The translations under genes were made by a program, and so were the position numbers. Of a stretch of DNA of 64,000 nt, positions 47,924 through 60,505 are shown piece after piece. Positions within the stretch are counted from its first letter, which is position 1, and every line of letters starts with the position of its first letter. This DNA comes from Istiophorus platypterus. Taxonomy: Eukaryota; Chordata; Actinopteri; Istiophoriformes; Istiophoridae. The stretch lies in contig CM029126.1 of assembly GCA_016859345.1 (NCBI GenBank), positions 7,619,527-7,683,526 of the forward strand, in the 5' to 3' direction. The notes beneath the pieces are model-generated. The model was not told the origin of the DNA. It did no database searches and saw nothing but the letters and a program-made list of their open reading frames with translations.

Positions 47924-48471
47924 TACATCACAAGAGACTCTGAGGTAATGCCTAAAATTGCTTGTTTAGTTCCACTACACCCATAGTTACCCAGTTTACA
48001 AAGATTTAAAACAAAGAAAAAAAATCTTTTCTTTGGTAAATTATCATTGTAATTATTCCATTATCAAACTTTCTTTCTTAATCAGACTAATTAACCAATT
48101 GATTTGATTAGATCAGCACTGCACTGTCGTGAAGACCTGGCTGTCAGAAAGGCGAATTATATATGTCAGCCATGTTCTTTGGGAATTGTCCTGGAATATT
48201 ATTGTCTCAGATGGTGAAAAAAAAAGTTGGTTGCCGTTGTCAATCAGAAACAGGTGTCTCAATTTCTCCTTTATCCAATGTTATTTAACTAAATGACACA
48301 AAAATGAATTATTCTTAAGCAAACATATGCCACTGATAGCCAGTTCTGTTTGAACATTTGTTGAATGCGGGTACATATAAATGTCCTTGAAGGACCCTCA
48401 TCATTTTCTTCCTCTCCGTTAATGGCCTAGTTGGGGTGTGTAACTTTGCTGCAACCCTACTCTTTATACAT

Positions 48472-48530
48472 ACACACGCACACAGAACACGCAGAACACA
48501 CAGAACACACACACAGAGAACACACACACG

Positions 48531-48605
<75 letters not shown>

Positions 48606-48622
48606 ACACATACACACACACT
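48472..48622. repeat. CA microsatellite
   Basis: Imperfect ACACAGAAC units leading into about 34 pure CA units (48535-48603). Confidence 0.97.
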
Positions 48623-48755
48623 AACTAAACAGACGGCACAGAACACGTGGAGTTGACAGCTGGTAACTGCAGGGTCCAGCAGGTGCAGTGTGTGTGTATG
48701 TGTGTGTGGTTGGCCCCAGAGGGCCACTGACTCATGGCCAGAGAAGCAGGCAGAG

Positions 48756-48790
<35 letters not shown>
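48756..48790. repeat. TG microsatellite
   Basis: About 17 TG units. Confidence 0.95.
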
Positions 48791-48792
<2 letters not shown>

Positions 48793-49799
48793 TATATGTG
48801 GATGCATTGGGGGCCCTGCCGACTGACTAGCCTGGAGTTGATTTCACTTCAGCTCCAGTGATTGATTGGAATTGGCCTGGACATGGGGCGATGTATTGCC
48901 TTTGGTCACTACCTTTGACTACCTTCATTACATCAATATCACTCTCTCTCCTCTTTCCTGTTTAGTTGTTGTTATTTGTGTGTTCCTGTGGCCTTTAACT
49001 GAACTTTGAAGACTTCACTTTATTATGATAATCAGCGCACAACCCGTTCTACCGGTCCAGAATGTCACAGAGTGACTTTTGTCATCTGCTTTATGAAATG
49101 AATCAGTGCTTGTAAGCAAAATGAAAGGATTAGCTTGACCTGACATACTGCAGATGGGAAGTTTTGAGGATTTAGTGCACACTGAAAAACTCTTTATCTC
49201 TCTATCCGTCTCTGTCTCTGTTTATTTCCTTTTCTCTCACCAGAACCAGCCTCTTTTTGGTCAAAACGCCATTTGATGGTGTGTGCTCGCCAGCCCGCCT
49301 GCCTCTGGCTATGGTGCCATCTTGAAAGGCGCCGCAGCACACACACCTGGGCCGCCGGCTGCCTCTTTGGTCTGCCTCACCTTTTGTCAGCACCATGTTA
49401 ATGAAGGCGCTGTCAGTGTCCACTGCTCGCACACTGGGGTGCCTTTTAATGAGTTCGCTATTTGATCGCTATAGACACCCGGCATGAACATTGCTTGTTT
49501 TATTATTTTTTTTTTTTAATCCCTCATGGATGATGCTCCTCCGCTCTTGTATATGCATGCGTGTTTGCAGAAGTGTGTTTGTGTGGGGCTAAAGGGGGAG
49601 GGAAACAAGAAGGATTGGGCCGGTCAGCTGATTAGGACTAGTTTCTAATAAAAGGGGGAGGATGGTTGAAAAAAAAGGGAAAGAAAAGAAAATTATTATT
49701 TTTATTCCCCCCTCCTCTCGGTACCCAAGTGAGTCGTGGCTCTCCCTTTTCAGGGGTAGATGAAAGCAGCTGGGCGCAGGGCTTCCAACAAAAAGTGCC

Positions 49800-50035
49800 A
49801 AGCGATCACAAACAAACCTTCAGATGAATCACATCAAAGGCGCTGCCCCAATTGTTAGCCCTCTCGTATCTGCGGAAAATTGGCTCATTAAGGGCAAAAA
49901 ATGACATTGTTTACATTAGCCGGGGCCCTGATTAGTGCCAGCCATGTTTGTTGTGTTGCTCTGCTGTCCGCTTACCAACAGACCACTTGAGCCGCTCTGC
50001 ACAATCGCTCCTTTGAAGGCTTTCTTTCTCTGGGA
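49800..50035. promoter_or_regulatory. Candidate conserved noncoding element
   Basis: Unrepetitive stretch flanked by A-rich simple sequence. ATCAAAG (49833-49839, TCF/LEF type), ATTGTT (49851-49856, SOX type), a second ATTGTT overlapping TGTTTAC (49906-49914, SOX/FOX type), and CTCATTAAGG are present. No coding frame. Confidence 0.4.
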
Positions 50036-50379
50036 AAAAAAAAGGAGACAGAAAGAGTGAGGACAACAACAACAACAAAAAGAAAGGGGGGAAAAACAGA
50101 GGAGGGGAAAAATACAACCGCGCAGAGACGCACATAAACACATACAATTGCCGTTCTAAACTCACACAAATGGACATGATGGCTGGTCTTTTCTCTCCGT
50201 GCCTCTCTACTCCCCTCCACTCATCAGCTTTTCTCTCTTTAGGACTAATTAGGTTGCTTGTGGAAATGGAGGCGATAGGAGAGGACAGTTGGGCCAATGA
50301 TGAGTCTGTTTGTGCTATAATTGCACTGATAAAGAGGGTGGTGGTGTTAGCGGCAAAGAAAAGAAAAGAAAGAGCTTGA

Positions 50380-50515
50380 CAATGAAAGGGCCCGGGGCTC
50401 TTCTTTGCGCCGATGTCCTCGTCTCCATGAAAAGAACACCTTTTGTGGAGCGAGGCTTTTGTAAACTAAGATGATTTCTAATCTGTGGAAAGTGCCATGT
50501 GTTGTAGACGGGCAT
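50380..50515. promoter_or_regulatory. Candidate conserved noncoding element
   Basis: Complex sequence with GACAATGAAAGGGCCC (SOX-like ACAATG) and CCTTTTGTGGAG, ending at a TG array. Texture-based call. Confidence 0.3.
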
Positions 50516-50814
50516 GTGTGTGTGTGTGTGTGTGTGTGTGCTTGATCTCATAGATCTAAGGTGTAAGGGTCCTTCTTCCTTCTCATCTTCTACTTAAAAT
50601 CCCATCTTTACTCTTTTCTGCCTTTCGTTTCTATTTTTTTTAAGATTCCTAATCTGTAGAATCAGTACTAGAATGGTAGATGAGATGAGATAAAATGAGA
50701 CAAGTTTCATTTCTAATCATTTCTGCAGTGATACTGAATGTCTGTAGCAGCAAAAAGTCTTAGCATACATCTTTATTTTTATATTCTCTTTATCGCAGTC
50801 ATATAAAGATAAAT

Positions 50815-51050
50815 GCGTATCGATGCCCGACCAAATGAATCCGATTAAAGCCATCATTTCCTTTGTAAGCATTCCTTAGCAAAGAACATTTCAATCTCTT
50901 TGATTCTATCCAGGACTTTTTCGCGAACTTCACCCAGCAAGTTCCCTCAGTGCAACATTTGACCGATTAAAATTCAGGAGGGGACATTTCATCTATCCCA
51001 GCTCGGTCTGGCAGCGGTTAGAGCAAGACAGTGGGTGACAAAAAGGATAG
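50815..51050. promoter_or_regulatory. Candidate conserved noncoding element
   Basis: Complex stretch containing CCGATTAAAGCC and GACCGATTAAAATTC (paired CGATTAAA cores) with a CTTTGATT TCF/LEF-like site. Flanked by A-rich runs. Confidence 0.3.
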
Positions 51051-51587
51051 GGACGGTGGAAAAAAAAAATTAAAAAAACTAAAAAAAACTTGGGGAGTAA
51101 AACTTCAAGTTGTGGGTGAGCAGGTCAAGCCACATTGCTAACGACAGCCGCCGACCCCGTGCCTGCCCTGTGTTACCCTTCACCTCCCGCTGCTCCCCAG
51201 GCCACCTCACCTTTGCCCTGGGAGAGAAATGGAGTCCGAGGTGGAGGTGGGGGAGGGATTGAGCGAAGCATGGAGTAGACCTCCCCCTCAACATAATGAT
51301 AACCGCTGAGATCTGGCCACCGTCCCCCACTGGCCCCTGGACACTCAGCCCCGCGGCCCTCAGGTCAGCCCAGCACATTATACCTCGTCTCTCCTCCTGA
51401 ACTCTCTGACTCCACATTTACATACTAGTACTTTTTATCTACTTTCCCTCTTTTTTATGGTTTGTTACACTTTTTTGAATTTTTTCCTGCTACACCTCAT
51501 TTTCTTTTCTGCCTCTTTCTGGACTCCTCCCTTTCTCCTCTTTGTCTTTTTCATTGTACAGTCCAGGTAGTGTGTATGCATGCCTCC

Positions 51588-51591
<4 letters not shown>

Positions 51592-51635
<44 letters not shown>
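51592..51635. repeat. TG microsatellite
   Basis: About 22 TG units. Confidence 0.95.
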
Positions 51636-51638
<3 letters not shown>

Positions 51639-52159
51639 TGTATAATAATTACCATTTAGAACACTAGCAGATCTCTGAGGGAGGAAGCCCAAGTTTGCCA
51701 ACGCTGGGGCATTGTGGGAGCTGTTTGGCTTGTGTTTAGGTGCCCTTGGTGTGCTGAGCTGAGGAATCAGAATTTCCTTGACTTTTGACCGGCTTTGTCC
51801 CCAGGGGGAAAGCAGGGAGGGATAGAAGGGCATGGACTGACTTCCATTTTCCGTTTAAGGACCCATATGGAAAATATAAATTGGTAGCAGCAGGAAAGAC
51901 TGAAACCATTGGCATTCAGGGCATCCGCCATTTGAATTCATGAGGCTGTTTTGTGTCTCTGCCCACTTCTCGATTGGAATATTTAAGAATGTCACACAAA
52001 GAAAGATAGCAATGTTGATGGAGCCTGTTTCTATCATTGTTTTCTGTGTGAAATCTTTTAAAAGTTTTTTGCTCTATATCTTGGTTCTATCTGATACATA
52101 AACAGGATGAATGTTGACAGTAAGGATGAGTTGATTTAGCATCAATAGTGGGTTCTTTT

Positions 52160-52300
52160 ACATTTACAAAGCGCTGCAGCTTGGTGAAATGCTTAGATCC
52201 AGAATCTTTGCTAATGCTTATATTCAAATCTACGGCATCTTGCAGATGCTGCCATCCAGAGCACTTACATAATGCTTAATATTCATGATTACATTACCAC
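52160..52300. repeat. Interspersed fish repeat remnant
   Basis: CTTGCAGATGCTGCCATCCA followed by GAGCACTTACATAATGCTTA resembles the common fish repeat core in which a GCAGACGC-type segment precedes ATCCAGAGCGACTTACAT. Degraded; ends uncertain. Confidence 0.4.
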
Positions 52301-53156
52301 CATCAGGGACAGCAGCAGCAGTCACAGTATCTAAATGAGAAGCTCGCTATAGTTGCAGGTGGCACAAAAGAAGGGCTTTTCCACTGTGTTTAGTAGCGTA
52401 ATGTGTTAAATGTACATCTAGTGAGTTGGACCTGTCTTTACATACTCTTTACCTGTGGTTTCCAAAATTGTCTGGCTTTTTAACCTTTAAAAACATGGCA
52501 TTTACAAAACCTTACCTCTCATCTCTTGATTGAGTCAGTGTCTCATGAGCAGTTTAACCGAAAACCGACTTTCCCTTTTCGGATAATTTCATTTTAATAA
52601 TTTTGCAAGCCAAGATAATACGGACAATACAACGCAGACCTGTATTTCACTAGGAAAAGCTCACCAAAAAAAACAGCAGAAGTACGTATTTCTTCCTTTC
52701 TAACCTGCTTACCATCTTGTGGCCATCATAATTTCCCCTGCTTTTTCAAGCAGCATGCTAAAACCCAGAAGTACTAAATTATCACTGATATAAACCATAC
52801 AAAAGTGGATAATCTTCACAGTTTAGAAACTAAATCCGAACACATTTTGGGCATTTTGCTTTATAAATGACTCACATTTTTGATCTATAGAAAATTTGGT
52901 TACGTTGTTTAATTGACCATTTCAGCATCAAACAGGATTGTTCAGCTTGTAAGATGTTTTTTCCACTTTCAGTGATTTTCAGCGTTTAAATAACCTCTAA
53001 GTACTACCTTGTAACGCATGCATGATGTGTTATTCCATGAATCAGTATCACATCACACTGCCTTACGTCACATCTCCTGCTTCCAGGAACCACACTTGAC
53101 TAGTACAAGGCATTGACTGAAGGAAGTGACGCTTGCTAGATGGACTGCAGGATACA

Positions 53157-53157
<1 letters not shown>

Positions 53158-53224
<67 letters not shown>
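53158..53224. repeat. TG microsatellite
   Basis: About 33 TG units. Confidence 0.97.
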
Positions 53225-53226
<2 letters not shown>

Positions 53227-53372
53227 ATGTACGTGTGCTGAAGAGGAAGGGAGGGGTGCTGCACTGAGTATATGGCTTCACAGGAGCAGGCCTAGTGTGG
53301 GACTACATTAGGAAGAGGTTGTGTCCTGCTCATGGGACAAGGGACCAGCCGTGACCTTGTGGATAATAAGTG

Positions 53373-53386
53373 CCACTAGGGGTCAC
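53373..53386 (+). promoter_or_regulatory. CTCF-like motif
   Basis: CCACTAGGGGTCAC matches CCASYAGRKGGCRS at 13 of 14 positions on the plus strand. Confidence 0.4.
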
Positions 53387-54694
53387 AGCCAGCCCACAAT
53401 GGGAGAGAGTCAGTGAGTGTGTGAGGGTAGAAAGGATGAAGCTTCATCGCTTCCCCATTCTCTCCAACTCACTCTGAGTGCCCTTCCGTTCATGTCACTG
53501 CTATCAGTTTAAATGGAGCATTATGCAAAATGGAGATGATTTTGGCTTCAGGGGGTGTGATAGGGAGAATTGCGGGTTAATGTAGGGGAGAAAAGAAAAG
53601 AAAGATGGGGATTTTGTTGGCTAGGAAGAGAGGGTTAGAATAATAGTACTAGGTTGTGGGGTGCGGTGGGGGTTGTCGGGGAGAGGGGGGAAAGGGGGTA
53701 TAAGAGGGTTAATAAAAGTGACAAGTGAGTGTTTCATTCTATCTAAGCCACCCTCCTAGACAGGTAACTCACTTAGAAGATTCGCTGAGTGAGGGAGTCA
53801 GGCTATTGGGGAAGATCGTCACTTTGGTGTCTGTCTCAATATAAGCCGGAGGCGACACAGGACCCCGGGGTCCGGCCTTCCCATATAAAAGCCCACCTGA
53901 GAGCCAGCACAATAAAGGCCACTCAGCCGGATGCAATAAACCACAAAGAGAATTTCCTGAAAAACTTGATTTAAGCCGGAAAGGAATTGAAAGTTATTTG
54001 CAAATAGCGATTTCCTAAAATCATATACCCCAGGTTGACTTAGGAGAGTCATTCATATAAGATTGACTGTTATCTACAAGCTAAACGGATTTGGTTTCAC
54101 CTGACTCAAAAGAAAAAGTTATTGAAAAACACACTTTACCAAGTCTCTTGTCTCTTCCTATGTACTGTTGAGGGGAAGTGCAGTGCTGGATATATCCTTA
54201 GAGGAATTTCCATTTTCATTGCATACTGTTTTGAAAAGGAATAAACTTTTAGATATGCCGCCAAATCTCATACTTCTTATAAGTTTGTTGCATGGGATTA
54301 TTTTAAAAGCATTCTGGTGCAGTCTAATGAGAATTTTACCTTAGTCATGTGTTTGGCAATATTGAATTTCCACACCAAAAAGTTAATTTTATAACCTTTG
54401 TTATTGACATTGTGTCTCTCTAGATTGTGTCAGATTAAAGACTGAATTCAGTTTTCCTGTTGTGGGGGGACTAATATTTTCTGTGTGATGGCCAATGCCA
54501 AATACAGTGTGTATTAATTAGCCTGACAACTTGTACACTGCTTTTTAACATCTACATAGCTATATTTTAGTTGAGAAAACAGAATAAAGCATGAATGTGT
54601 AAAATTAGAGAGCTTTAATATATTTTTTACGCTACAATAAAAGGTCGCCTGAGCAGGTAAAAACAAGTGCGGTTTCTGGAGGAAATAAGTAACA

Positions 54695-55010
54695 GAAATA
54701 CGCTGTGACCATTGATTATTTATGTTACATTGATTAATCTATTGATTATCATTTTTTAATAATCTGTTAACTTTTATTCTATAAAATGTCAGCAAATAAT
54801 GAAAAATATCCATCATGGTTTCCGCAAGTCCAAAGCTACTGCTTCAGATGTCTAGTTATTTTTCAACCAACAGTCTAAAACCTAAAGATATTCAGTTAAT
54901 AAAAGAGTAAAGTAGAGTAAAGCAGAAAATCCTCACAGACTTAATAAATGAAATGATTAATAGGTTATCAAAATTTTTGATGTTTTATTAATTTCCGCCG
55001 CTACACTTAT
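54695..55010. repeat. MITE-like repeat
   Basis: CATTGATTATTTATGTTACA, TTGATTAATCTATTGATTAT on the left and AATGATTAATAGGTTATC with CCGCCGCTACA on the right, with AAAATGTCAGCAAATAATGA inside. Clear member of the AT-rich family. Confidence 0.6.
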
Positions 55011-56076
55011 CTAGCAAGTGGTTTTTGTCCAGACCCACAAAATTTCCAGAAAAAAGGTGCTTACTCAGGAGAATTGACATGCACGAGAGAAAAATGGCAC
55101 TGTGATTGTGTTTGTGTTACCACTTTAAGCTGGCAAGAAACTAGATGCCACTGTCTCCAATTTGGAAAAGCTTTAATTTGCTGTCACTGCATTTCACTTT
55201 GCACAGTTTAACTTGACACTCAATGTTTATCAGAGTGCACAGGCAAAAAAAAAAAATGGTGCAGCTTGGACTCTGTAATGTTGTTGAATAAGGACAGCTA
55301 CATAAAGCTAGCATGGATGTAAGATATCCTACAAAACACAAAGAAAATATGATATAGTCCTTACGGCTGAAGATATTTCAACTTCTTTGTCAGGTATACA
55401 CATTGAATTTGATGCATCCGTCTGATAAATCTCAGGCATGGCAGCTTGAAATCGAAACTGCCACAGCAGGTTGGAAGTGCAGTGTTTTTGTAAAAAAATC
55501 ATTTGAACTTCAGGCCAATGCACTGACACAGTTTGTGTATTAGGCTTAAGAGACCCCCTGGAGTGTGTTAAATAGTTTCTGTGTATCACTATTATAGAGG
55601 TTAACAATTATTTTCTCCCTTGAAATGAGGGGCACTGACCCTAATATGAGGCCACTTAACGCCCATAATAAGATGATAATTGGCCAATAATGATGATCTT
55701 GCCCCTACTCCCACACCAAAAACTGTCAGTTAATAGTAATAGATTCCCTTTGTATTAGTTTTATTTATCATTTCCAAAATGAAGCTGATAAAGATTTACG
55801 AGTGTGTGTACATTTGCATGATCATGCGACTGATTATCAATGGGGGAGGGTTGGTTGAGACTTGAGATAATACTAATTCAAATCTTTTCCTCCTTCTCCA
55901 TCCTGATTTAATTTTTTTTTCCTTTACACTCAACACCCCACTTCCTAAACGTGCGCGCTCCACTGATGACTGTCGTAATTGCGGGTTCATGGGCTCGATT
56001 TCCCCCGAGGGGTTCCCCAAATTAAAAGAAGTCATCCCACTCTTCCCTCATCTCCCTTTCCTCCAGCACCCTGTTT

Positions 56077-56080
<4 letters not shown>

Positions 56081-56106
<26 letters not shown>
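56081..56106. repeat. CA microsatellite
   Basis: About 13 CA units. Confidence 0.93.
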
Positions 56107-56110
<4 letters not shown>

Positions 56111-57109
56111 ATCTCTCCCCCCTTCTTTCTCTCTCGCTTACAATCCCGCTCCGGGGATGCCGTGCTTATTTGAATGGAACTTTCTTGTCTTTTTTTCTTC
56201 TTCCTTTTCAAGCCACGTGTCACTAATGAATAAATAAAACACGCACAAGCAGTGGATTGACTTTCATGCATGGGTGCACTGGCATTGATGAGACCCCCCC
56301 TCCCCTCCAATCTTATAGACAAGCTGCTGAGGACAGTCACTCTCTGCTCTACTAGGCTACTGTTAAACATTTGTTCTGTATGCAGATGTTGCACATTTTG
56401 AATCTTACAAGGGCTCTGTGCTGGGGTCAGATGACTGTAGAGACAAAGGCATCAGGATTTAAATTCAGTATATACAGAATAATTATTCATCACACATCTA
56501 TAAAAAATGTTAAATCATTTGTTACTCTGTATAACTGATTAACAGTGATTCAACCTGTACCAGGCTTGAAAGCGTCTCTGTCCCAACTGTGTAGTCAAGT
56601 TGGGCTTCTTTTGAGAAATCCTGTGGCAATTTAAAACTAAAGCAGTGGCAGTTGGTGTATAATAAACTGGGGCTTAACACCTGCAGACACATCAACAAAA
56701 AAATCGGAGGATAAATCATCATTGAACCCCAGTTTGTTCTGGAAAAAAATCACTGGGCGGTGCAAGCATCAAAATAAAATGAAAATGATTATCAGCCGCA
56801 TCATTGTGGCCGGTATTCTTTTCTCCTTGTTAGTCGTGTGTGTGTGTGTGTGTGTTTGTGTTTCTCTCAGTGAAATGTGGTCCTGGAGACACCTACTGTA
56901 GTGGCAACTACCACAGAGGCACTTCCGAGTGCCTTGGCGGATGTTCATATGTCTGTGGACAGATTTTGCCACCAGATTAGAATGACAGTCATGCAATATA
57001 GTCATGAAATTTTACAGGTGTGTAGTTAAGATAAAAACAAAGGCCAAATTCAAAGATGTGTCATAATGTAGTAATGACTACTGAGTAGTCATGAGTCTGT
57101 ATGTCCATA

Positions 57110-57180
57110 TGTTAATGGGCACTCTGGGTGGTGTAATTCCATCGCAAGAAGGTCTTTAGTTCAAACCATTTATGCAAAAA
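57110..57180 (+). repeat. Possible SINE-like fragment
   Basis: GGGTGGTGTAATTCCATCGC, AAGAAGGTCTTTAGTTCAAA resembles the fish interspersed repeat in which GGTGGTGCAGTGG is followed by GCAAGAAGGTC and a GGTTCAAA box. Too diverged for a firm call. Confidence 0.35.
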
Positions 57181-57899
57181 CCAAAATATAATTTCACAAA
57201 GGATCACAATGCAAATTGTACCGGTGGTGGGATATGTTAGTAGAATGTTTCTGATGTGGCAATTTACTGTATTTACCAACCTTTAAGACCAGAGTTTAAA
57301 AAGAAAATGAAGCCCCAGCTGGTAACAGTGGCTTTTTGCTCGTACTTGTGCAGCTAAAGCCAGCAGTGTGTGCCCTCTCTTAACTGCCAAGGGCCTGGCA
57401 TGGTGTGCAGGGCTGGGGGATCCTGGCACTAATAAGCTAGTAATAGCATCATAAATTATGGACGAATCAAGGCAGTGCATCGGACAGACGTTTTAATGAA
57501 AAGTTGTAATGGGTCACCCCCGGAGGCCTGAGGGCTGAGGTCTTCTTGCCTGCCAGGGTTATCCATCACATCACTGCCAGCAACAGGACTGAATCCACAG
57601 ACTGGTTCAGAGACAGCGTGGATTGTCTGGAGGCTGGAGTTTTTCATTCTGGAGTTTTAATTCTCTTCACCACTGATACCTTTTTGATTGATTTGTCATG
57701 TTTGAGATTCACACCCTGGCAGAGCTGATGTCAGAAATTCCAATGAAGCAATCTTGCCCCCATTCAGCTACATTACATCATCTTGTATCACATCTAAATA
57801 CATGCGCATCCATAGAGATTCACACACATGCCCACACGCCACACATGCATCAATTACACAGATGATGACGCCTTGATTATTCTAGACAGAGGTGCCTCT

Positions 57900-58170
57900 C
57901 TTTCACCTGGAAATCGTTGAGAAAATGGACATCAATTCCTGGAACGGATGGTCAAATAAAATCTTTCCGGGACTTATTGATGTTTCTTTTGTCCCTCTGT
58001 TCAAGACCCGATAGGGTTCTGGCCGTGGCTGCCAGATGAGCGTCTGAGAATCATTAGCGAAGCTGATTTGATTTACGTCCTGTGTAGATGGGGCCACCCA
58101 AATGATCTGCCTCTCCATGGCCATCATCAATCACCGCCAACCAGAGGGCACAGCAAGCACTCATGGGAAA
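57900..58170. promoter_or_regulatory. Candidate conserved element with CTCF-like motif
   Basis: Complex stretch containing GAATCATTAGCGAAGCTGAT, CCATCATCAATCACCGCC and, at 58138-58151, CAACCAGAGGGCAC (13 of 14 to the CTCF consensus, plus strand). It ends at GT-rich sequence. No coding frame. Confidence 0.4.
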
Positions 58171-59788
58171 GAAAGTGGGGTGGCACACCAAAGCACCCGA
58201 AGGGCTGTGTGTGTATGTGGGCACGTAAGCACGCACTGCACAAATGTATACATGTTAAATGTTTGTGTGTATATGGATGTGTGCACATGTGAGTGTGCTC
58301 GTTTTACTGTTTTTTCTATGCGTTTCATTTTGTGTGCATGTTGGTTTGTGTGTATGGCCATAGGTAAGTTTTTATATCTACCATTTAATATTAGGTTTAA
58401 GTTACATGAATTCACAATTTAAGCAATCCATTGTTAGTTAACATTCAGTACTTTTTATGACTTTTTATGACCAGTTTAGGCTCAGTGTCCTTATTTCTTT
58501 GTAGTTTTTAAGTCTTGGTTCAGAGTCCAGTTAACTTAATACAATTTTATTTTACAGTGTGAAAGGAAACAAAAATTTGGTGCATTTAGGCCTTAGAACC
58601 TAACAAAGTGAGAGGTATCACTACAGGAATATGTAGTTAGGGCTTAAAACAATGACTTTAAAACTAGTGCAATTGAAATACAACTAATTCAAACATGCCC
58701 TAGTTTTATGGCATAACATATTAATAGGTCTAATATTAACAAGGGTATTGAGGCCCAGTATATACATGCAATGGACATTTAACTCTGAATTAATGATCTA
58801 GTAATTTCAAATAATATCAAATTAATAGTACTAACCAAAAATGGTTCTGGATGCTTGTATAGCATGCCTGGCAGATATCAACTCTATATATTTTGAATTT
58901 GTCCAGTGAGTAAAATTATATTCTAACCAGGAAATTTTTGACCCAAGGTAAGAGAGCTGGTTAGATTCCCATGCTGTTCATGAAGTGAGCTGCTCAGGAT
59001 AAATCAAGATATTCTTGGGCCTGATCCAACTTTTTCCATCCGAAAGTACTTTTTTTCCACTGTGTGTGTGGTTTTGTGTGTATGTGTCTGTGTGTTTGGG
59101 TGTGTGTTTGCATGTGTATAAATATCTGTGCATCTTTGTGACGAACTAAGTAAAGTGGTGGGTGAGAGGTAAGTGCGTTTCCATCCAAAGGCACATGATT
59201 GACGACCAACTTAGGCTTCCCCGGGAGTATGTTGTTGCTGGCAAGAATCCATGGTGCCTTGTTCACTTACAGAAAGTTGGCACAGGTTCTACCCCACGGT
59301 GGTGCACAATTCACATGCCATTGCACTGTTGCATCAGCAATAATCTCTTAAAGCCAACAGAGACAGGGTAACGGATCAACGCTTCGTTAAACGAAATGTC
59401 TTTATCCAAACCTCTTCCCATTGTAACCACCTCCGTGCTAAAACACCATGACATTTGTATCATTGGAATACGCATTCTCAAATATCTCTCTGTGATATGC
59501 TAATGAAATACTAATCCTTTATTGTGTAGGTCTATTTGCACTTTTATAGCATTCAGAATCCAGTGATTCCATTGGATTCATGTTAAAGGAATATCAAATT
59601 GGATATGCAGTACCAAATCCTGAATTTATGACTCAAATATAAGCCTATTTGTTTTGTTTTTGTTAATACAGTGGAGCAATAGTGATGATTTTCAAACACT
59701 GAATGCCCTAAAATACTAACCCTCAAAAAGCACACAACGTGGCTTATATTAGAAACATGAATGTCGCACACTGGGGAAAACTGGGATT

Positions 59789-59790
59789 TG

Positions 59791-59854
<64 letters not shown>
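59789..59854. repeat. TG then CG microsatellite
   Basis: About 27 TG units with one TATA interruption, passing into GCGCGCG. Confidence 0.96.
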
Positions 59855-59856
<2 letters not shown>

Positions 59857-59929
59857 CATGCACGCGCAGGGGGTGAAGGCCAAATTAGCCAGGTTGTATA
59901 AGCAATTATAGGGGCACACTATGTACCTA

Positions 59930-60215
59930 AGCACCCTAATAGGTATGTAGAGGAGGCATTATTCAATTAGAGTGGCGGTTTGCTGTAGCGAGGAGCAGAG
60001 CAGTGGTGACAGCGCTGGTGTCTTCTCCTTATGAAACAACCTATTTAAGCTAAATCAACTCCCACTTAAGAGCTGCGGTAATAAGCGCGTGGCGACGCTC
60101 GCCGGCCCGCGGGGGCCCATCCGTCATGCTGTAATACGGAATCAGAATGAGTGATAACACCTAGTCCTGTTACAGCGCCTTAGCCGCTGCTGCAGGAACA
60201 GTTCTCAAATACATA
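59930..60215. promoter_or_regulatory. Candidate conserved noncoding element, CpG-rich core
   Basis: Lies between a TG and a CA array. It holds TCAATTAGAG (homeodomain-like CAATTAG, 59964-59970), CTATTTAAGCTAAATC, and a CpG-dense core (GCGTGGCGACGCTCGCCGGC) followed by GAATGAGTGATAACACC. Base composition differs sharply from both flanks. No start codon context or splice sites that would make it an exon. Confidence 0.4.
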
Positions 60216-60229
60216 CGCGTGCACAAAGA

Positions 60230-60230
<1 letters not shown>

Positions 60231-60279
<49 letters not shown>
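60231..60279. repeat. CA microsatellite
   Basis: About 25 CA units. Confidence 0.96.
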
Positions 60280-60284
<5 letters not shown>

Positions 60285-60505
60285 ACTTACACACGTGCAC
60301 ATAACACACATACACACATAGCTAACAGCAGCAATACTGCTGGATGGCTCTGCTCATTTCCCTCACCCACCCACCTAATGTGCCACCAACTTGCATAGGC
60401 AGAGGGAAATTGTGTTTCTATGGATTTGCAAATATTAGTCTCTTGTTTTTTTTACTTTTTACCATTGTCTCAGTGTGAGTACACTGTGCTATGTGTTGGT
60501 AAAGT

